From Planctomycetota bacterium (lineage in GTDB: Bacteria > Planctomycetota > Phycisphaerae > SM23-33): DNA of 37,567 nucleotides. The DNA is taken from the NCBI GenBank assembly GCA_022705325.1, contig JAKJER010000056.1, forward strand, positions 1 through 37,567, in the 5' to 3' direction. Below, piece after piece: positions 31,516 through 37,567 of this stretch. The notes beneath the pieces are model-generated. The model did not search any database and was not told the DNA's origin. It saw nothing but the letters and a program-made list of their open reading frames with translations. The position numbers and the translations under genes are program-made. Every line of letters begins with the position of its first letter. Within the stretch, counting starts at the first letter, position 1.

Positions 31516-31833
31516 ATGGGCAGACGAACGGCAAAAGCTCGCAAGACCGGACCGCGGCCCCACAAGGCGACGAAAGACAAGCTGCGTCCAGGTCCCATCG
31601 CCCGCTGGATGAGCCGCCACCGCAATCCGGTGAGCTTCTGGCTGCACATGGTGGGCATCCCCGCTTGCTTCGTGGCCGCCCCCTTGCTGCTGGTTTTTGG
31701 GCGGTATTTTCAGGCAGGGGCGTTCTTTGCGGCTGGGTACGCCCTACAATTCATTGGACACGCAGTAGAAGGTAATCAGTCAGGGGAGGGCCTTCTGGTA
31801 CGACGGCTGTTTGGCCGAGCGGGCAAAGTCTAG
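31516..31833 (+). CDS. Mpo1-like (DUF962) membrane protein
   Basis: 105 residues. The DUF962/Mpo1 pattern is present: HRNPVSFWLHMVGIPACFVA with its spaced histidines, and a second helix block ending LQFIGHAVEGNQSGEGLL. In yeast, Mpo1 is an Fe(II)-dependent dioxygenase that shortens 2-hydroxy fatty acids by alpha-oxidation; the histidines are the iron ligands. A basic tail of about 30 residues precedes the first helix. It begins 18 nt after the TRAP permease, so it is probably the last gene of that operon. The idea that the transporter brings in a lipid-like compound for this enzyme is inference. Confidence 0.8.
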   Translation: MGRRTAKARKTGPRPHKATKDKLRPGPIARWMSRHRNPVSFWLHMVGIPACFVAAPLLLVFGRYFQAGAFFAAGYALQFIGHAVEGNQSGEGLLVRRLFGRAGKV

Positions 31834-32159
31834 CTGCTCCGATTCCGGGCAAACCAAGTGTCCTTCTGCAACTCTGATGCGTGACCGCCCGGGAATTCAT
31901 ACCATCTCTCCGGATACCGAGCATCCTGTTCCATTACTGTTTGTCCGTATAAGTATCGATATTAAAGCGAGATATGGTGAACATCTCTGCTGGAACGTCT
32001 ATGTTCTGATATCTGATACATATTCTTGTAATAAAATACTTGACACACAACACCACTTTTCTATCATTATGGCAGAGTCGCACAGAGGCATTGGAAATCG
32101 AATATCAGGACAGACGCCCGGCTGAAGCCTCCATCAGAGCGGGATAGGAAAGGAATACC
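31834..32159 (+). other. AT-rich leader region of the sigma factor gene
   Basis: 326 bp between the Mpo1-like and sigma genes with no gene seen. Composition drops sharply from the GC-rich surroundings between about 31900 and 32100, with words such as TATCGATATT, GATATCTGATACAT and AATAAAATAC. The promoter at 32040-32067 lies at its downstream edge. Confidence 0.6.
32040..32067 (+). promoter_or_regulatory. Strong sigma-70-type promoter of the sigma factor gene
   Basis: A perfect TTGACA (32040-32045), a 16-bp spacer and TATCAT (32062-32067). An A/T-rich run lies upstream and may act as an UP element. The predicted leader is about 85 nt, ending with AGGAAAGGA before the ATG. Confidence 0.7.
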
Positions 32160-33146
32160 ATGGACACGGCCACATTGACACGCACGGTTGCTCAAACCAA
32201 GACCTCGCACGCTGGCCCCGAACTGGGCGAGTTGAAGCAGGTGCTGACCAGCGAGCAGGTCGCGCTGTATAGCCGCATCCCTGCTGAGTTGGACTACGTC
32301 GATCATCCCTCGTTCTCCAATCCCGCCACCGAGACCGAATTGTTCGGCGAGCAGGCCGAGGAGATCGAGATCCCGCAATGGACACACTTTCCCGAGGTGC
32401 CCGAAGACATGCCCCGCGGGCGAAAGAACAAGACCGCTCTCAGCGGGCGCGACGAAGTGAGGTTGTTCCTCCGCTACAACTATGCCCGCTGCCGGCTGGC
32501 CCAGTTGATCCAGACTCAGGCCAAGCGGTTTTCGGCTGCCCGGGCCCGCATGATGGTGACGTGGTTCGAGCGGGTCCTGGCGACCCGTAGCGACCTGGTC
32601 AAGGCGAACATGGCCCTGGTGCTCGCGATGGCCAAGCGGACGAAGATCCCCAACGTCGAGTTCACCGAGATGATCTCCGAGGGCAACATGGCCCTGCTGC
32701 GGAGCGTGGAGAAGTTCGACGTTTCGCGCGGTTTCAAGTTCTCCACCTATGCTTGCCGCGCCGTCCTCAAGAGCTTCAACCGCCTGGCGACCAAGACCGG
32801 CAAGCACCACCAGCGGTTCCCCACGGAGTACGATCCGGACCTCGAGACCAGCGACCATGACGTGATGAAGCACGAGACCCAGCGCGAGGACAGCATCGAC
32901 GCCGTGCGAGAGATCCTGCTCAAGAATCGGGCCAGCCTCTCGCAGACCGAGTTGACCATCGTCATGGAACGTTTCGCGATCGGTTCGCGAGGCAAGGGAC
33001 GGACACTTGCCGAGGTGGGCAAGGTGGTCGGGCTGACCAACGAGCGAGTCCGCCAGATTCAGAACCTGGCCCTCCAGAAGATCAGGGACGTGCTGGACGG
33101 TGAATACCTCTTCGTGCCCGCCCGCAGCACCTCGCGGCACGACTGA
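32160..33146 (+). CDS. RNA polymerase sigma factor, sigma-70 family (RpoD/RpoS-like)
   Basis: 328 residues. Region 2 is clear (NMALVLAMAKRTKIPNVEF, SEGNMALLRSVEKFDVSRGF, KFSTYACRAVLKSFNR). Region 4 is clear at the C-terminus (GRTLAEVGKVVGLTNERVRQ), with its helix-turn-helix. Region 3 between them is shortened. The N-terminal 90 residues are unusual and acidic in part, with no clear region 1.1. It is therefore an alternative, group 2/3-like factor rather than the housekeeping sigma, although a planctomycete-specific group is possible. ATG 32160 has AAAGGA upstream. It has its own strong promoter and a clear terminator downstream, so it is monocistronic. Confidence 0.9.
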   Translation: MDTATLTRTVAQTKTSHAGPELGELKQVLTSEQVALYSRIPAELDYVDHPSFSNPATETELFGEQAEEIEIPQWTHFPEVPEDMPRGRKNKTALSGRDEVRLFLRYNYARCRLAQLIQTQAKRFSAARARMMVTWFERVLATRSDLVKANMALVLAMAKRTKIPNVEFTEMISEGNMALLRSVEKFDVSRGFKFSTYACRAVLKSFNRLATKTGKHHQRFPTEYDPDLETSDHDVMKHETQREDSIDAVREILLKNRASLSQTELTIVMERFAIGSRGKGRTLAEVGKVVGLTNERVRQIQNLALQKIRDVLDGEYLFVPARSTSRHD

Positions 33147-33227
33147 TCGGCGTCGGCAGGACGCCGCATGGCACAGCACTGACAAGCGCAGGCGCTTCGC
33201 AAGGGCGCCAGGGATGCAGAGAGGGGC

Positions 33228-33262
33228 AAGACCCGCCGGGAGCGATCCTCGCGGGTCTTTGC
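33228..33262 (+). terminator. Intrinsic terminator of the sigma factor gene
   Basis: GCAAGACCCGC pairs with GCGGGTCTTTGC around a 14-nt loop, ending in TTTGCTTTG. It lies 80 nt after the stop codon. Confidence 0.8.
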
Positions 33263-33354
33263 TTTGCATTCCTGGGGGGCCTCTTCGCCATGGACGGGCC
33301 CGGCGGCAAGGGGCCCGTCGACGTGCGGTCGCTCCGACGGCCGTGCCGGCGGCG

Positions 33355-34887
33355 CTACGGCGGGGTCAGTTGGCTTCGCTTGAGTGTCAGTTCATAGAGC
33401 ACCTCGCCGTCGTCGCAGATCAGGCGAAACGTCACGCGCGGGTCGCTGGGCGCCGCGTCGAACTCGAACTCGCCGAAGGCGTACTGGCCGATCCGGCCGA
33501 ACAGTTGGGTGTCCCACTTGGGGTTGGTGGCGGAGGGGCCGTCGCCTCGTCCACCCAGGCTGGCCGGCTCGAACTCGTACAGGCTGAAGCCCGAGGGCCG
33601 GGGGATGCGAAAGACGCGTGCGCCGTGGCGGTCGCCGGAGGTCAGCAGCACGCCGGCGATGCGGTGCTTCTCGATCAGGCTGAAGATCTGCTCGCGTCCC
33701 TTGGGGTCGTACACGCCCCAGGAGTCCTTGCCGTTGCTGACGTAGTCGCTCCACATCGTCCCGCACGAGAGGATGATGAAGGGCCCCTTGCAGTCGAGCA
33801 ACTGCTTGCGGAGCCACTCCATCTGCTCAGGCCCGAGCAGGTTGCCCCCTGCGCTGTCGTCGCCGGCCGATCGCGTGCGGAAGTAGCGGTGGTCGACCAT
33901 GATGATGTCGCACGGCCCCACGCGGTCGCGCAGGAACACGCCCCGGCCGCCATCGCCGAACCCGTACGACGGGTTGTTCCAGGCGCGGCGGAAGACGTCC
34001 CACACGCCCTGGCGGTCGGCGTCGGTGCAGCCCTTGGGGATGCCCCACTTGTCGTTGTTGAAGTAGTCGTGGTCGTCCCACGTCGCGTAGACCGGCATGC
34101 AGGCCGCCATCTTCTGCCACGCGGGGTGGAAGTCGCGCAGCAGGTAGTCCGCGCGGTGCAGGCCCAGGTGGGCGTCGCGGTCCTGCACGGCGATGTCGCC
34201 GTAGACCAGCAGGGCGTTGGGCTCGCGCTTGCAGATGGCCTCGGCCTGGCGCGGGTTGCCCAGCCCCCAACGGTGGAAGCACGACCCGAACGCGATGCGG
34301 GCCTTGGCGGGCCCCGCCGCGGGCGCGGTCGTCAGCGTGCAGGCGGCGGACACGGCGATCGCCTTGCCGTCCACCAGCACGCGGTAGGGGTATCGCGTGG
34401 CGGGATTGAGGCCGCTCACCGCCACCACGGCCGACAGGTCCGTCTGCTCGGTGCTCTCGATCGGGCCGAACGTCTTCTCCTGCCCGTCGACGCTGACGCG
34501 GACCTCGACCTTGGCCGGGCCCAGCGTGCGGAGCCACACGCTCGCCCCGTCGTCGCGGACGGCCCCGAGCATCGGCCCGCCCAGGTGCGTCATGCCCGCC
34601 TCTTTGCAGAGCCGCCTCACCTCCGCGTCGCGGGCCAGTTCGGCGAACGTCGCGTCGGGACGAGCCGACAGGATCTTGTAGGCTGCCTCGTATGCCCGCT
34701 GCACCGGCTCGGGCCGTTCGCCCCAGAGGTTCAGCAATTGCATGTTGCCCGTCAGGTCGCCGCGGTTGATCTGTTTGGGCCGGCCTGTCTGGGCGTCGGC
34801 CTTCCGCTTGGCCTGCTTCTTGTTCGCCTGCGCCCACGCGGGGCAGGCAAAGACGGCCATCAGAATCAGAGACACCAGTCGTCTCAT
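33355..34887 (-). CDS. PhoD-like phosphatase/phosphodiesterase, exported
   Basis: 510 residues with a signal peptide (VSLILMAVFACPAWA). After a Lys-rich segment and a helical part comes a fibronectin-like N-terminal domain (DDGASVWLRTLG…YRVLVDG). The metallophosphatase domain of the PhoD family then follows. Metal-site motifs are FGSCFHRWG, YGDIAVQD, ATWDDHDYFNND and TSGDRHG. PhoD enzymes hydrolyse phosphomonoesters or phosphodiesters using Fe/Ca. Start 34887 has GGAAGGG; the longer open frame runs into repeat DNA and is rejected. No Tat motif is visible in the signal (MRRLVSLIL), so export is probably by Sec. Substrate not assignable. Confidence 0.88.
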   Translation of the reverse strand: MRRLVSLILMAVFACPAWAQANKKQAKRKADAQTGRPKQINRGDLTGNMQLLNLWGERPEPVQRAYEAAYKILSARPDATFAELARDAEVRRLCKEAGMTHLGGPMLGAVRDDGASVWLRTLGPAKVEVRVSVDGQEKTFGPIESTEQTDLSAVVAVSGLNPATRYPYRVLVDGKAIAVSAACTLTTAPAAGPAKARIAFGSCFHRWGLGNPRQAEAICKREPNALLVYGDIAVQDRDAHLGLHRADYLLRDFHPAWQKMAACMPVYATWDDHDYFNNDKWGIPKGCTDADRQGVWDVFRRAWNNPSYGFGDGGRGVFLRDRVGPCDIIMVDHRYFRTRSAGDDSAGGNLLGPEQMEWLRKQLLDCKGPFIILSCGTMWSDYVSNGKDSWGVYDPKGREQIFSLIEKHRIAGVLLTSGDRHGARVFRIPRPSGFSLYEFEPASLGGRGDGPSATNPKWDTQLFGRIGQYAFGEFEFDAAPSDPRVTFRLICDDGEVLYELTLKRSQLTPP

Positions 34888-34931
34888 TGCTTTACCCTTC
34901 CGCAAGATGTTGATCGGCATTGACCGGTTCG

Positions 34932-34959
34932 ACCGGGCAGTCCCGGGCGATTGTACCCG
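34932..34959. repeat. Tandem 14-bp repeat upstream of the PhoD-like gene
   Basis: CCCGGGCGATTGTA occurs twice in tandem (34932-34945, 34946-34959). A third, shorter relative (GCGGGCGATTGCC) follows at about 34978. They lie 45-75 bp upstream of the PhoD-like start and could be operator-like sites or part of the adjacent palindrome element. Confidence 0.6.
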
Positions 34960-35008
34960 GGCGATTGTACCGCCGGCGCGGGCGATTGCCAGCCTGGCTC
35001 GCACTTGC

Positions 35009-35154
35009 CCAGGGCAATCGCATTCTCGTGGCACGGGCATCTTGCCCGTGTGTCCCACGGGCGTCCCGCCCGTGGTGCAGGCCCGGGACGGCCCTGCAAC
35101 GCATGGGCGAGACGTCCATGCCACCACAGAACGGGGACTTTGCGATTGCCCTGG
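35009..35154. repeat. Composite palindromic element with 13-bp inverted ends
   Basis: Ends CCAGGGCAATCGC (35009-35021) and GCGATTGCCCTGG (35142-35154) are perfect inverted repeats. Inside lie three palindromes: CACGGGCATCTTGCCCGTG (35032-35050), one at 35055-35075 with centre GGCGTCCCGCC, and a third at 35101-35121 in the opposite orientation. All share the centre GGCRTCYYGCC with the element at 27430. The head-to-head layout is BIME-like or MITE-like. Confidence 0.75.
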
Positions 35155-35364
35155 CATTTGCCGGCGCCAGACGCCCGGCCGAACGCGGCCGCGGGCCCTG
35201 AGAGCTCTTGCGACTGCCCGGACGATCCGCGGGTCGGCTTGGCGGTCGAAATCGGCTATAAGCCCGGCCAGCGAGCCGCGGCGTAGCGCAGCGAAGCCGG
35301 GACACCCCGGCCGGCGTTCTGCGGTTCTGCCCCCCCGCAGCGTGCCACCCTCAAGTCGCCCTGT

Positions 35365-35507
35365 GCGGTGCCACGCTCAAGGCCACGGCCCGTCAGGACC
35401 GGGGCCTTGGGGGTGTCTTGCTCGGGGTGCCCCCCGGTCTGCGGTGCCACACTCAAGGCGACGACCCGTCAGGGTCGGGGCCTTGGGGGTGTCTTCCCGA
35501 ACGCCCG
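35365..35507. repeat. Direct repeat with 76-bp period, two copies
   Basis: GCGGTGCCAC at 35365 and again at 35441 starts two related units, each continuing CTCAAGGC…CCCGTCAGG…GGGGCCTTGGGGGTGTCTT. A partial third unit (CGTGCCACCCTCAAG) lies at about 35341. The units are imperfect. No gene overlaps them convincingly. Confidence 0.7.
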
Positions 35508-35515
35508 AGCCCTGA

Positions 35516-35890
35516 GACTCAGGCAAACACCCGAAGGGCGCTTCAGGGCGCATTTCCCCGCTTGCCGGACCAGGACCGGCCCGCGCCGCTCTGCTCAACC
35601 GTCGCAGCCGCCGCAACTTGCCCCCGCGTCGCCGTGCGAACTGCCCGCGCCCTCTCGCGCCCTGCGTGCGTCCTGCCGCGCACCGCACGCGCCCTGACCG
35701 CGCCCCAGGACGAACGATCGCGCCCTGTGGAGCCTGCCGAATGGTTCATGCAGGACGCTGCCGCTGGCCGTATCCCCCTGGAATGGCACGAGCCGGTCAC
35801 TCCGCTTGGGGTGGCCACCTCCGATGGTCAAGGCAGCCGACGCGATGGACGTGCATGGGGGTAGTCGGTGAACGTGAGTTAGGTTGGATG
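35516..35890. other. Gene-free stretch
   Basis: Only short Arg/Pro-rich open frames without ribosome sites occur on either strand. Apart from CG-rich low-complexity sequence (GCCCTGCGTGCG, GCGCCCTG words) no structure was recognised. Confidence 0.5.
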
Positions 35891-35925
35891 TAGCCAGGAT
35901 TTTGGTCATGGTGGTCGGCAGGTGG

Positions 35926-35959
35926 GAGCTGTAAACCAGTGGGTTCCAGGTTCGAGTCC
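35926..35959 (+). other. tRNA-like fragment (anticodon loop to T-loop)
   Basis: The stretch reads like the second half of a tRNA: TGTAAACCAGTGGG (anticodon side) followed by TTCCAGG and the T-loop word GGTTCGAGTCC. The left half of the anticodon stem and the 3' side of the T-stem (CCGAA instead of the expected CCTGG) do not pair, and no acceptor partner was found. It is therefore a degenerate remnant, not a functional tRNA. Such pieces often mark integration sites. Confidence 0.35.
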
Positions 35960-36012
35960 GAAACGGCGAGCTTCTTTCAACCAGTCGAACTAACGCGGCT
36001 GGTTGAGTTAAC

Positions 36013-36048
36013 AAAAACGCCCGACCATGAGAATGGCCGGGCGTTTTC
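36013..36048. terminator. Strong bidirectional intrinsic terminator
   Basis: CGCCCG-A-CCAT pairs with ATGG-C-CGGGCG around a GAGA tetraloop, flanked by AAAAA on the left and TTTT on the right. It can end transcription from both sides. No gene ends immediately next to it; the tRNA-like fragment lies 54 bp upstream. Confidence 0.85.
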
Positions 36049-36233
36049 GTATCTCGTTGGTGACAAAGGGTTACGGCGTTTCCGCCCGCACGGGCCGCAC
36101 TCTCTGTTTCAACCCGCCTCCACCACGTTGCGGCCGTGAACGTACACGTTCTCACCCGCACGCCGAGAGCAACGCGCCGAACTCTCGGACTCTCTGTTGA
36201 ACTGCCCGCCAGTGGTTAACAGACCCGTCCGCA

Positions 36234-36259
36234 CCGGGACCTACAGTGATTTCGAACTC
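36234..36259. repeat. Imperfect 26-bp direct repeat, left of the methyltransferase
   Basis: Matches 37343-37368 at 21 of 26 positions, including the exact run ATTTCGAACTC. The pair encloses the methyltransferase gene, its leader and the mini-ORF. Read on the minus strand, both copies encode related peptides (REFEITVGPG and REFEMSVGSG), so they may be remnants of a common coding or mobile sequence. Confidence 0.6.
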
Positions 36260-36276
36260 GCGGGGCTCTCGCTTGG

Positions 36277-37038
36277 TCAGGTCGCGGGTTTCTGGCCGCC
36301 GATGGCCGACCAGAGCTGGAATTTGATGAACAGGTCCACGTTCACGAACCCGATCTCCCGAAGCCATTCCATCTGCGATACGAAGGATTCATGGATGTCG
36401 TCGCCCGGCTGTTTCGGCTGGCCGATATTCTCGACATTGCGTTTCCTCCACCCGTCGAACTTCTCGCACCATGCAGAGGCATATGGCTTCAATTCCGGCG
36501 GCACGTTTGCCCGGGCATCCGCAACATGCCGTATCCAATACGCCAGCGTCCGACGGTATGCATCGTCGTAAAGGGTGGACATCTCATCGATGTTGTAGAA
36601 CCATCCCCCGGGACGAAGGGTCTCGAAACACGAACTGTAAAACCTTCGCTTTCCTGCAGTATCCAGGTGATGGATGGCTGACATCGAGCAAATCGCATCA
36701 GGCGCTTCGGGCAAGGCAGCTTGCCAATTGTCCTCGAAGGCACACGCGACGAACACCACGCGTTCTCCAAAACGCCCGAGCCGTTTTGTCGCCACCCGAC
36801 GAAAATCCTCCGACGAGTCTACCCATACCGCGCGCGATGATGGAGACGCATCCAGGATCTTCTCGATGAATATCCCGCTTCCCCCACCAAGGTCCACAAT
36901 GAGTTCGGGCTTGCATTCGGACAGCAGCAGCGCAATGACCTCATCTTGGAGCATATGATAGCGGGGCACCAGGTAATCGGCCATCCTGTCATAGCAGTCT
37001 GCCATTGAAGACCATCTCTCTTTGTCCATCTGTTCCAT
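36277..37038 (-). CDS. SAM-dependent methyltransferase (class I, small molecule)
   Basis: 253 residues with the Rossmann AdoMet fold. Motif I is IVDLGGGSGIFIEKIL, followed by VWVDSSEDFRRVA, the post-motif AICSMSAIHHLD and LRPGGWFYNIDEMS, which has the Pro-Gly-Gly turn typical of class I enzymes. The C-terminal helical part (WIRHVADARANVPPELKPY) probably caps the substrate site. The substrate is unknown; similar enzymes act on lipids, polyketides or small metabolites. ATG 37038 has AGGATT upstream; an in-frame ATG at 37116 would read through a terminator stem. Base composition is markedly less GC-rich than neighbouring genes, which suggests transfer. A terminator and a mini-ORF lie directly upstream on the same strand. 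Confidence 0.88.
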   Translation of the reverse strand: MEQMDKERWSSMADCYDRMADYLVPRYHMLQDEVIALLLSECKPELIVDLGGGSGIFIEKILDASPSSRAVWVDSSEDFRRVATKRLGRFGERVVFVACAFEDNWQAALPEAPDAICSMSAIHHLDTAGKRRFYSSCFETLRPGGWFYNIDEMSTLYDDAYRRTLAYWIRHVADARANVPPELKPYASAWCEKFDGWRKRNVENIGQPKQPGDDIHESFVSQMEWLREIGFVNVDLFIKFQLWSAIGGQKPAT

Positions 37039-37064
37039 CGCGCTAATCCTTTCCAAAACGAGGT

Positions 37065-37100
37065 AAAAGAAAAAGCCCGCTTCCTTGCGGAAACGGGCTT
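37065..37100 (-). terminator. Intrinsic terminator upstream of the methyltransferase
   Basis: Read on the minus strand, AAGCCCGTTTCC pairs with GGAAGCGGGCTT (one mismatch) around a GCAA tetraloop, and is followed by TTTCTTTT. It points toward the methyltransferase and ends only about 27 nt before its start codon. It is either the end of the upstream mini-gene or an attenuator in the methyltransferase leader. Confidence 0.8.
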
Positions 37101-37139
37101 CTATGATTCTCTGCAAATGGTCCTGTCTGAATCAGAGCA

Positions 37140-37247
37140 TCAGCCGTCTCCGCCTGCTGGCTTGCGCAGCAGAAGTAGCCCGCCAGGAATGGCGGCGTTG
37201 AGAATGGTTGCGGTAATGGCTTTGCCTCTGACCATGTCGTTGAGCAT
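37140..37247 (-). CDS. Possible mini-gene, 35-residue basic/hydrophobic peptide
   Basis: An ATG at 37247 opens a 36-codon frame ending at TGA 37140-37142. The peptide begins MLNDMVRGKAITATILNAAI and continues PGGLLLLRKPAGGDG. It has one short hydrophobic stretch and basic ends. No strong ribosome site is visible (GGTAGA), and the frame stays open for about 20 codons upstream without an ATG, so it may instead be the tail of a lost gene. It lies 40 nt before the minus-strand terminator and 100 nt before the methyltransferase, in the position of a leader peptide. Confidence 0.3.
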   Translation of the reverse strand: MLNDMVRGKAITATILNAAIPGGLLLLRKPAGGDG

Positions 37248-37342
37248 TCTACCGTCGCACAAGAGGAAAGCAATATCCTTATTGTCTGCGTCGTTCGCTT
37301 CCGCCCGGCATCACACCACCCCTATTTGACAGCCGGTTCCTC

Positions 37343-37368
37343 CCGGACCCTACCGACATTTCGAACTC
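37343..37368. repeat. Imperfect 26-bp direct repeat, right of the methyltransferase
   Basis: Partner of 36234-36259, with 21 of 26 identical positions, in the same orientation. The spacing between copies is about 1.1 kb, and the sequence between them is less GC-rich than the rest of the window. Confidence 0.6.
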
Positions 37369-37400
37369 ACGCCGGACAGATACGCAGATACGGAGATACG

Positions 37401-37441
37401 GGGACAGATACCGTAATTCGCCGAATTGTGGTATCTGTCCC
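37401..37441. repeat. Near-perfect 19-bp-stem hairpin element (GGGGACAGATACC type)
   Basis: GGGACAGATACC (37401-37412) and GGTATCTGTCCC (37430-37441) are exact inverted repeats. The inner bases AATTC…GAATT also pair, with two G-T wobbles between, leaving a 3-nt loop. It is preceded by a short ATACGCAGATACGGAGATACGG direct run (37380-37400). The arms match the GGGGNCAGNNACC pattern of 15269-15350. Confidence 0.8.
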
Positions 37442-37567
37442 AATCCTGTTCGGCACTCAGATTGCTAACTTTCGCGGCCGCTAAACATTTCTTGGAGTTT
37501 TCTCCAGATTATACTGGCGCGCTCGGGTTTGGCATGCTTTTATAGTCGCCGATGGGCCGAAAGCGTG
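37442..37567. other. Window end, no gene seen
   Basis: A TATACT box at 37510-37515 is preceded by the palindrome TGGAG-TTTT-CTCCA (about 37493-37506), which could be a promoter with an operator for a gene beyond the window. This is speculative. Confidence 0.25.

Noticed and set aside
34888..35157. N-terminal extension of the PhoD-like protein
   Set aside because: It is translated palindromic repeat DNA; the signal peptide begins at 34887 with a good ribosome site.
35887..35965. Complete tRNA gene
   Set aside because: The acceptor and T-stems do not pair and the anticodon stem is broken; only the loop-side half resembles a tRNA.

Overview
The window looks like a piece of a high-GC chromosome from a planctomycete-type bacterium, most likely class Phycisphaerae. 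This is inferred from the combination of a PEP-CTERM protein with LamG-like domains, proteins that begin with a CxC…CPxCG zinc ribbon (a PrsW protease and a Ser/Thr kinase), a TRAP system with a TatT lipoprotein, MetVF-type methylene-tetrahydrofolate reductase, and many dispersed palindromic repeats. No rRNA, complete tRNA or CRISPR array was seen.

Layout. 1-1376: a REP-associated IS200-type transposase set between two copies of an exact 127-bp direct repeat, with REP-like and 51-bp tandem arrays. 1468-3003: a divergent Nramp-family transporter. 3336-7268: an operon with a large flavin/iron-sulfur fusion protein followed by metV and metF, which suggests a redox-driven methyl-branch C1 module. 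7439-9793 (minus): a polysaccharide deacetylase and a PrsW-type membrane protease. 10000-11894: thioredoxin, NAD(P)H-hydrate epimerase and a YggS-type PLP protein. 11891-13214 (minus): a frameshifted sugar-phosphate isomerase-like gene coupled to a DJ-1/PfpI protein. 13347-15806: a one-TM protein, a GntR/FadR regulator, rubrerythrin and a free-standing MetRS-beta-like tRNA-binding domain. 15945-16681: a UPF0175/DUF3368 toxin-antitoxin pair.

16719-26029 is almost all minus strand: a Tat-exported FAD oxidoreductase behind a triple NTF2-like protein, a DNA methyltransferase behind an unrecognised HTH protein with a 7-bp tandem repeat in its leader, a 564-bp gene-free stretch, a PEP-CTERM surface protein and a membrane-anchored protein kinase. 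26373-31833 is plus strand: a lone MlaE-type permease, then a TRAP-type operon (TatT lipoprotein, DctP-like binding protein, fused DctQM permease) ending in an Mpo1-like gene. 32160-33146 is a sigma-70 family factor behind an AT-rich leader with a good promoter. 33355-34887 (minus) is a PhoD-like phosphatase.

From about 34890 to 36276 there is no convincing gene, only palindromic and direct repeats, a tRNA-like fragment and a strong terminator. The last 1.3 kb is visibly less GC-rich. It holds a SAM methyltransferase with an unusual leader (a 35-codon mini-ORF and an intrinsic terminator just upstream) between two imperfect 26-bp direct repeats, so it looks like an acquired cassette. The best leads for something undescribed are the NAD(P)H/FeS/MvhD-like fusion feeding MetVF, the HTH-methyltransferase pair with its short tandem repeat, the hydrophobic-pocket-type TRAP receptor, and the mini-ORF/terminator leader of the terminal methyltransferase.
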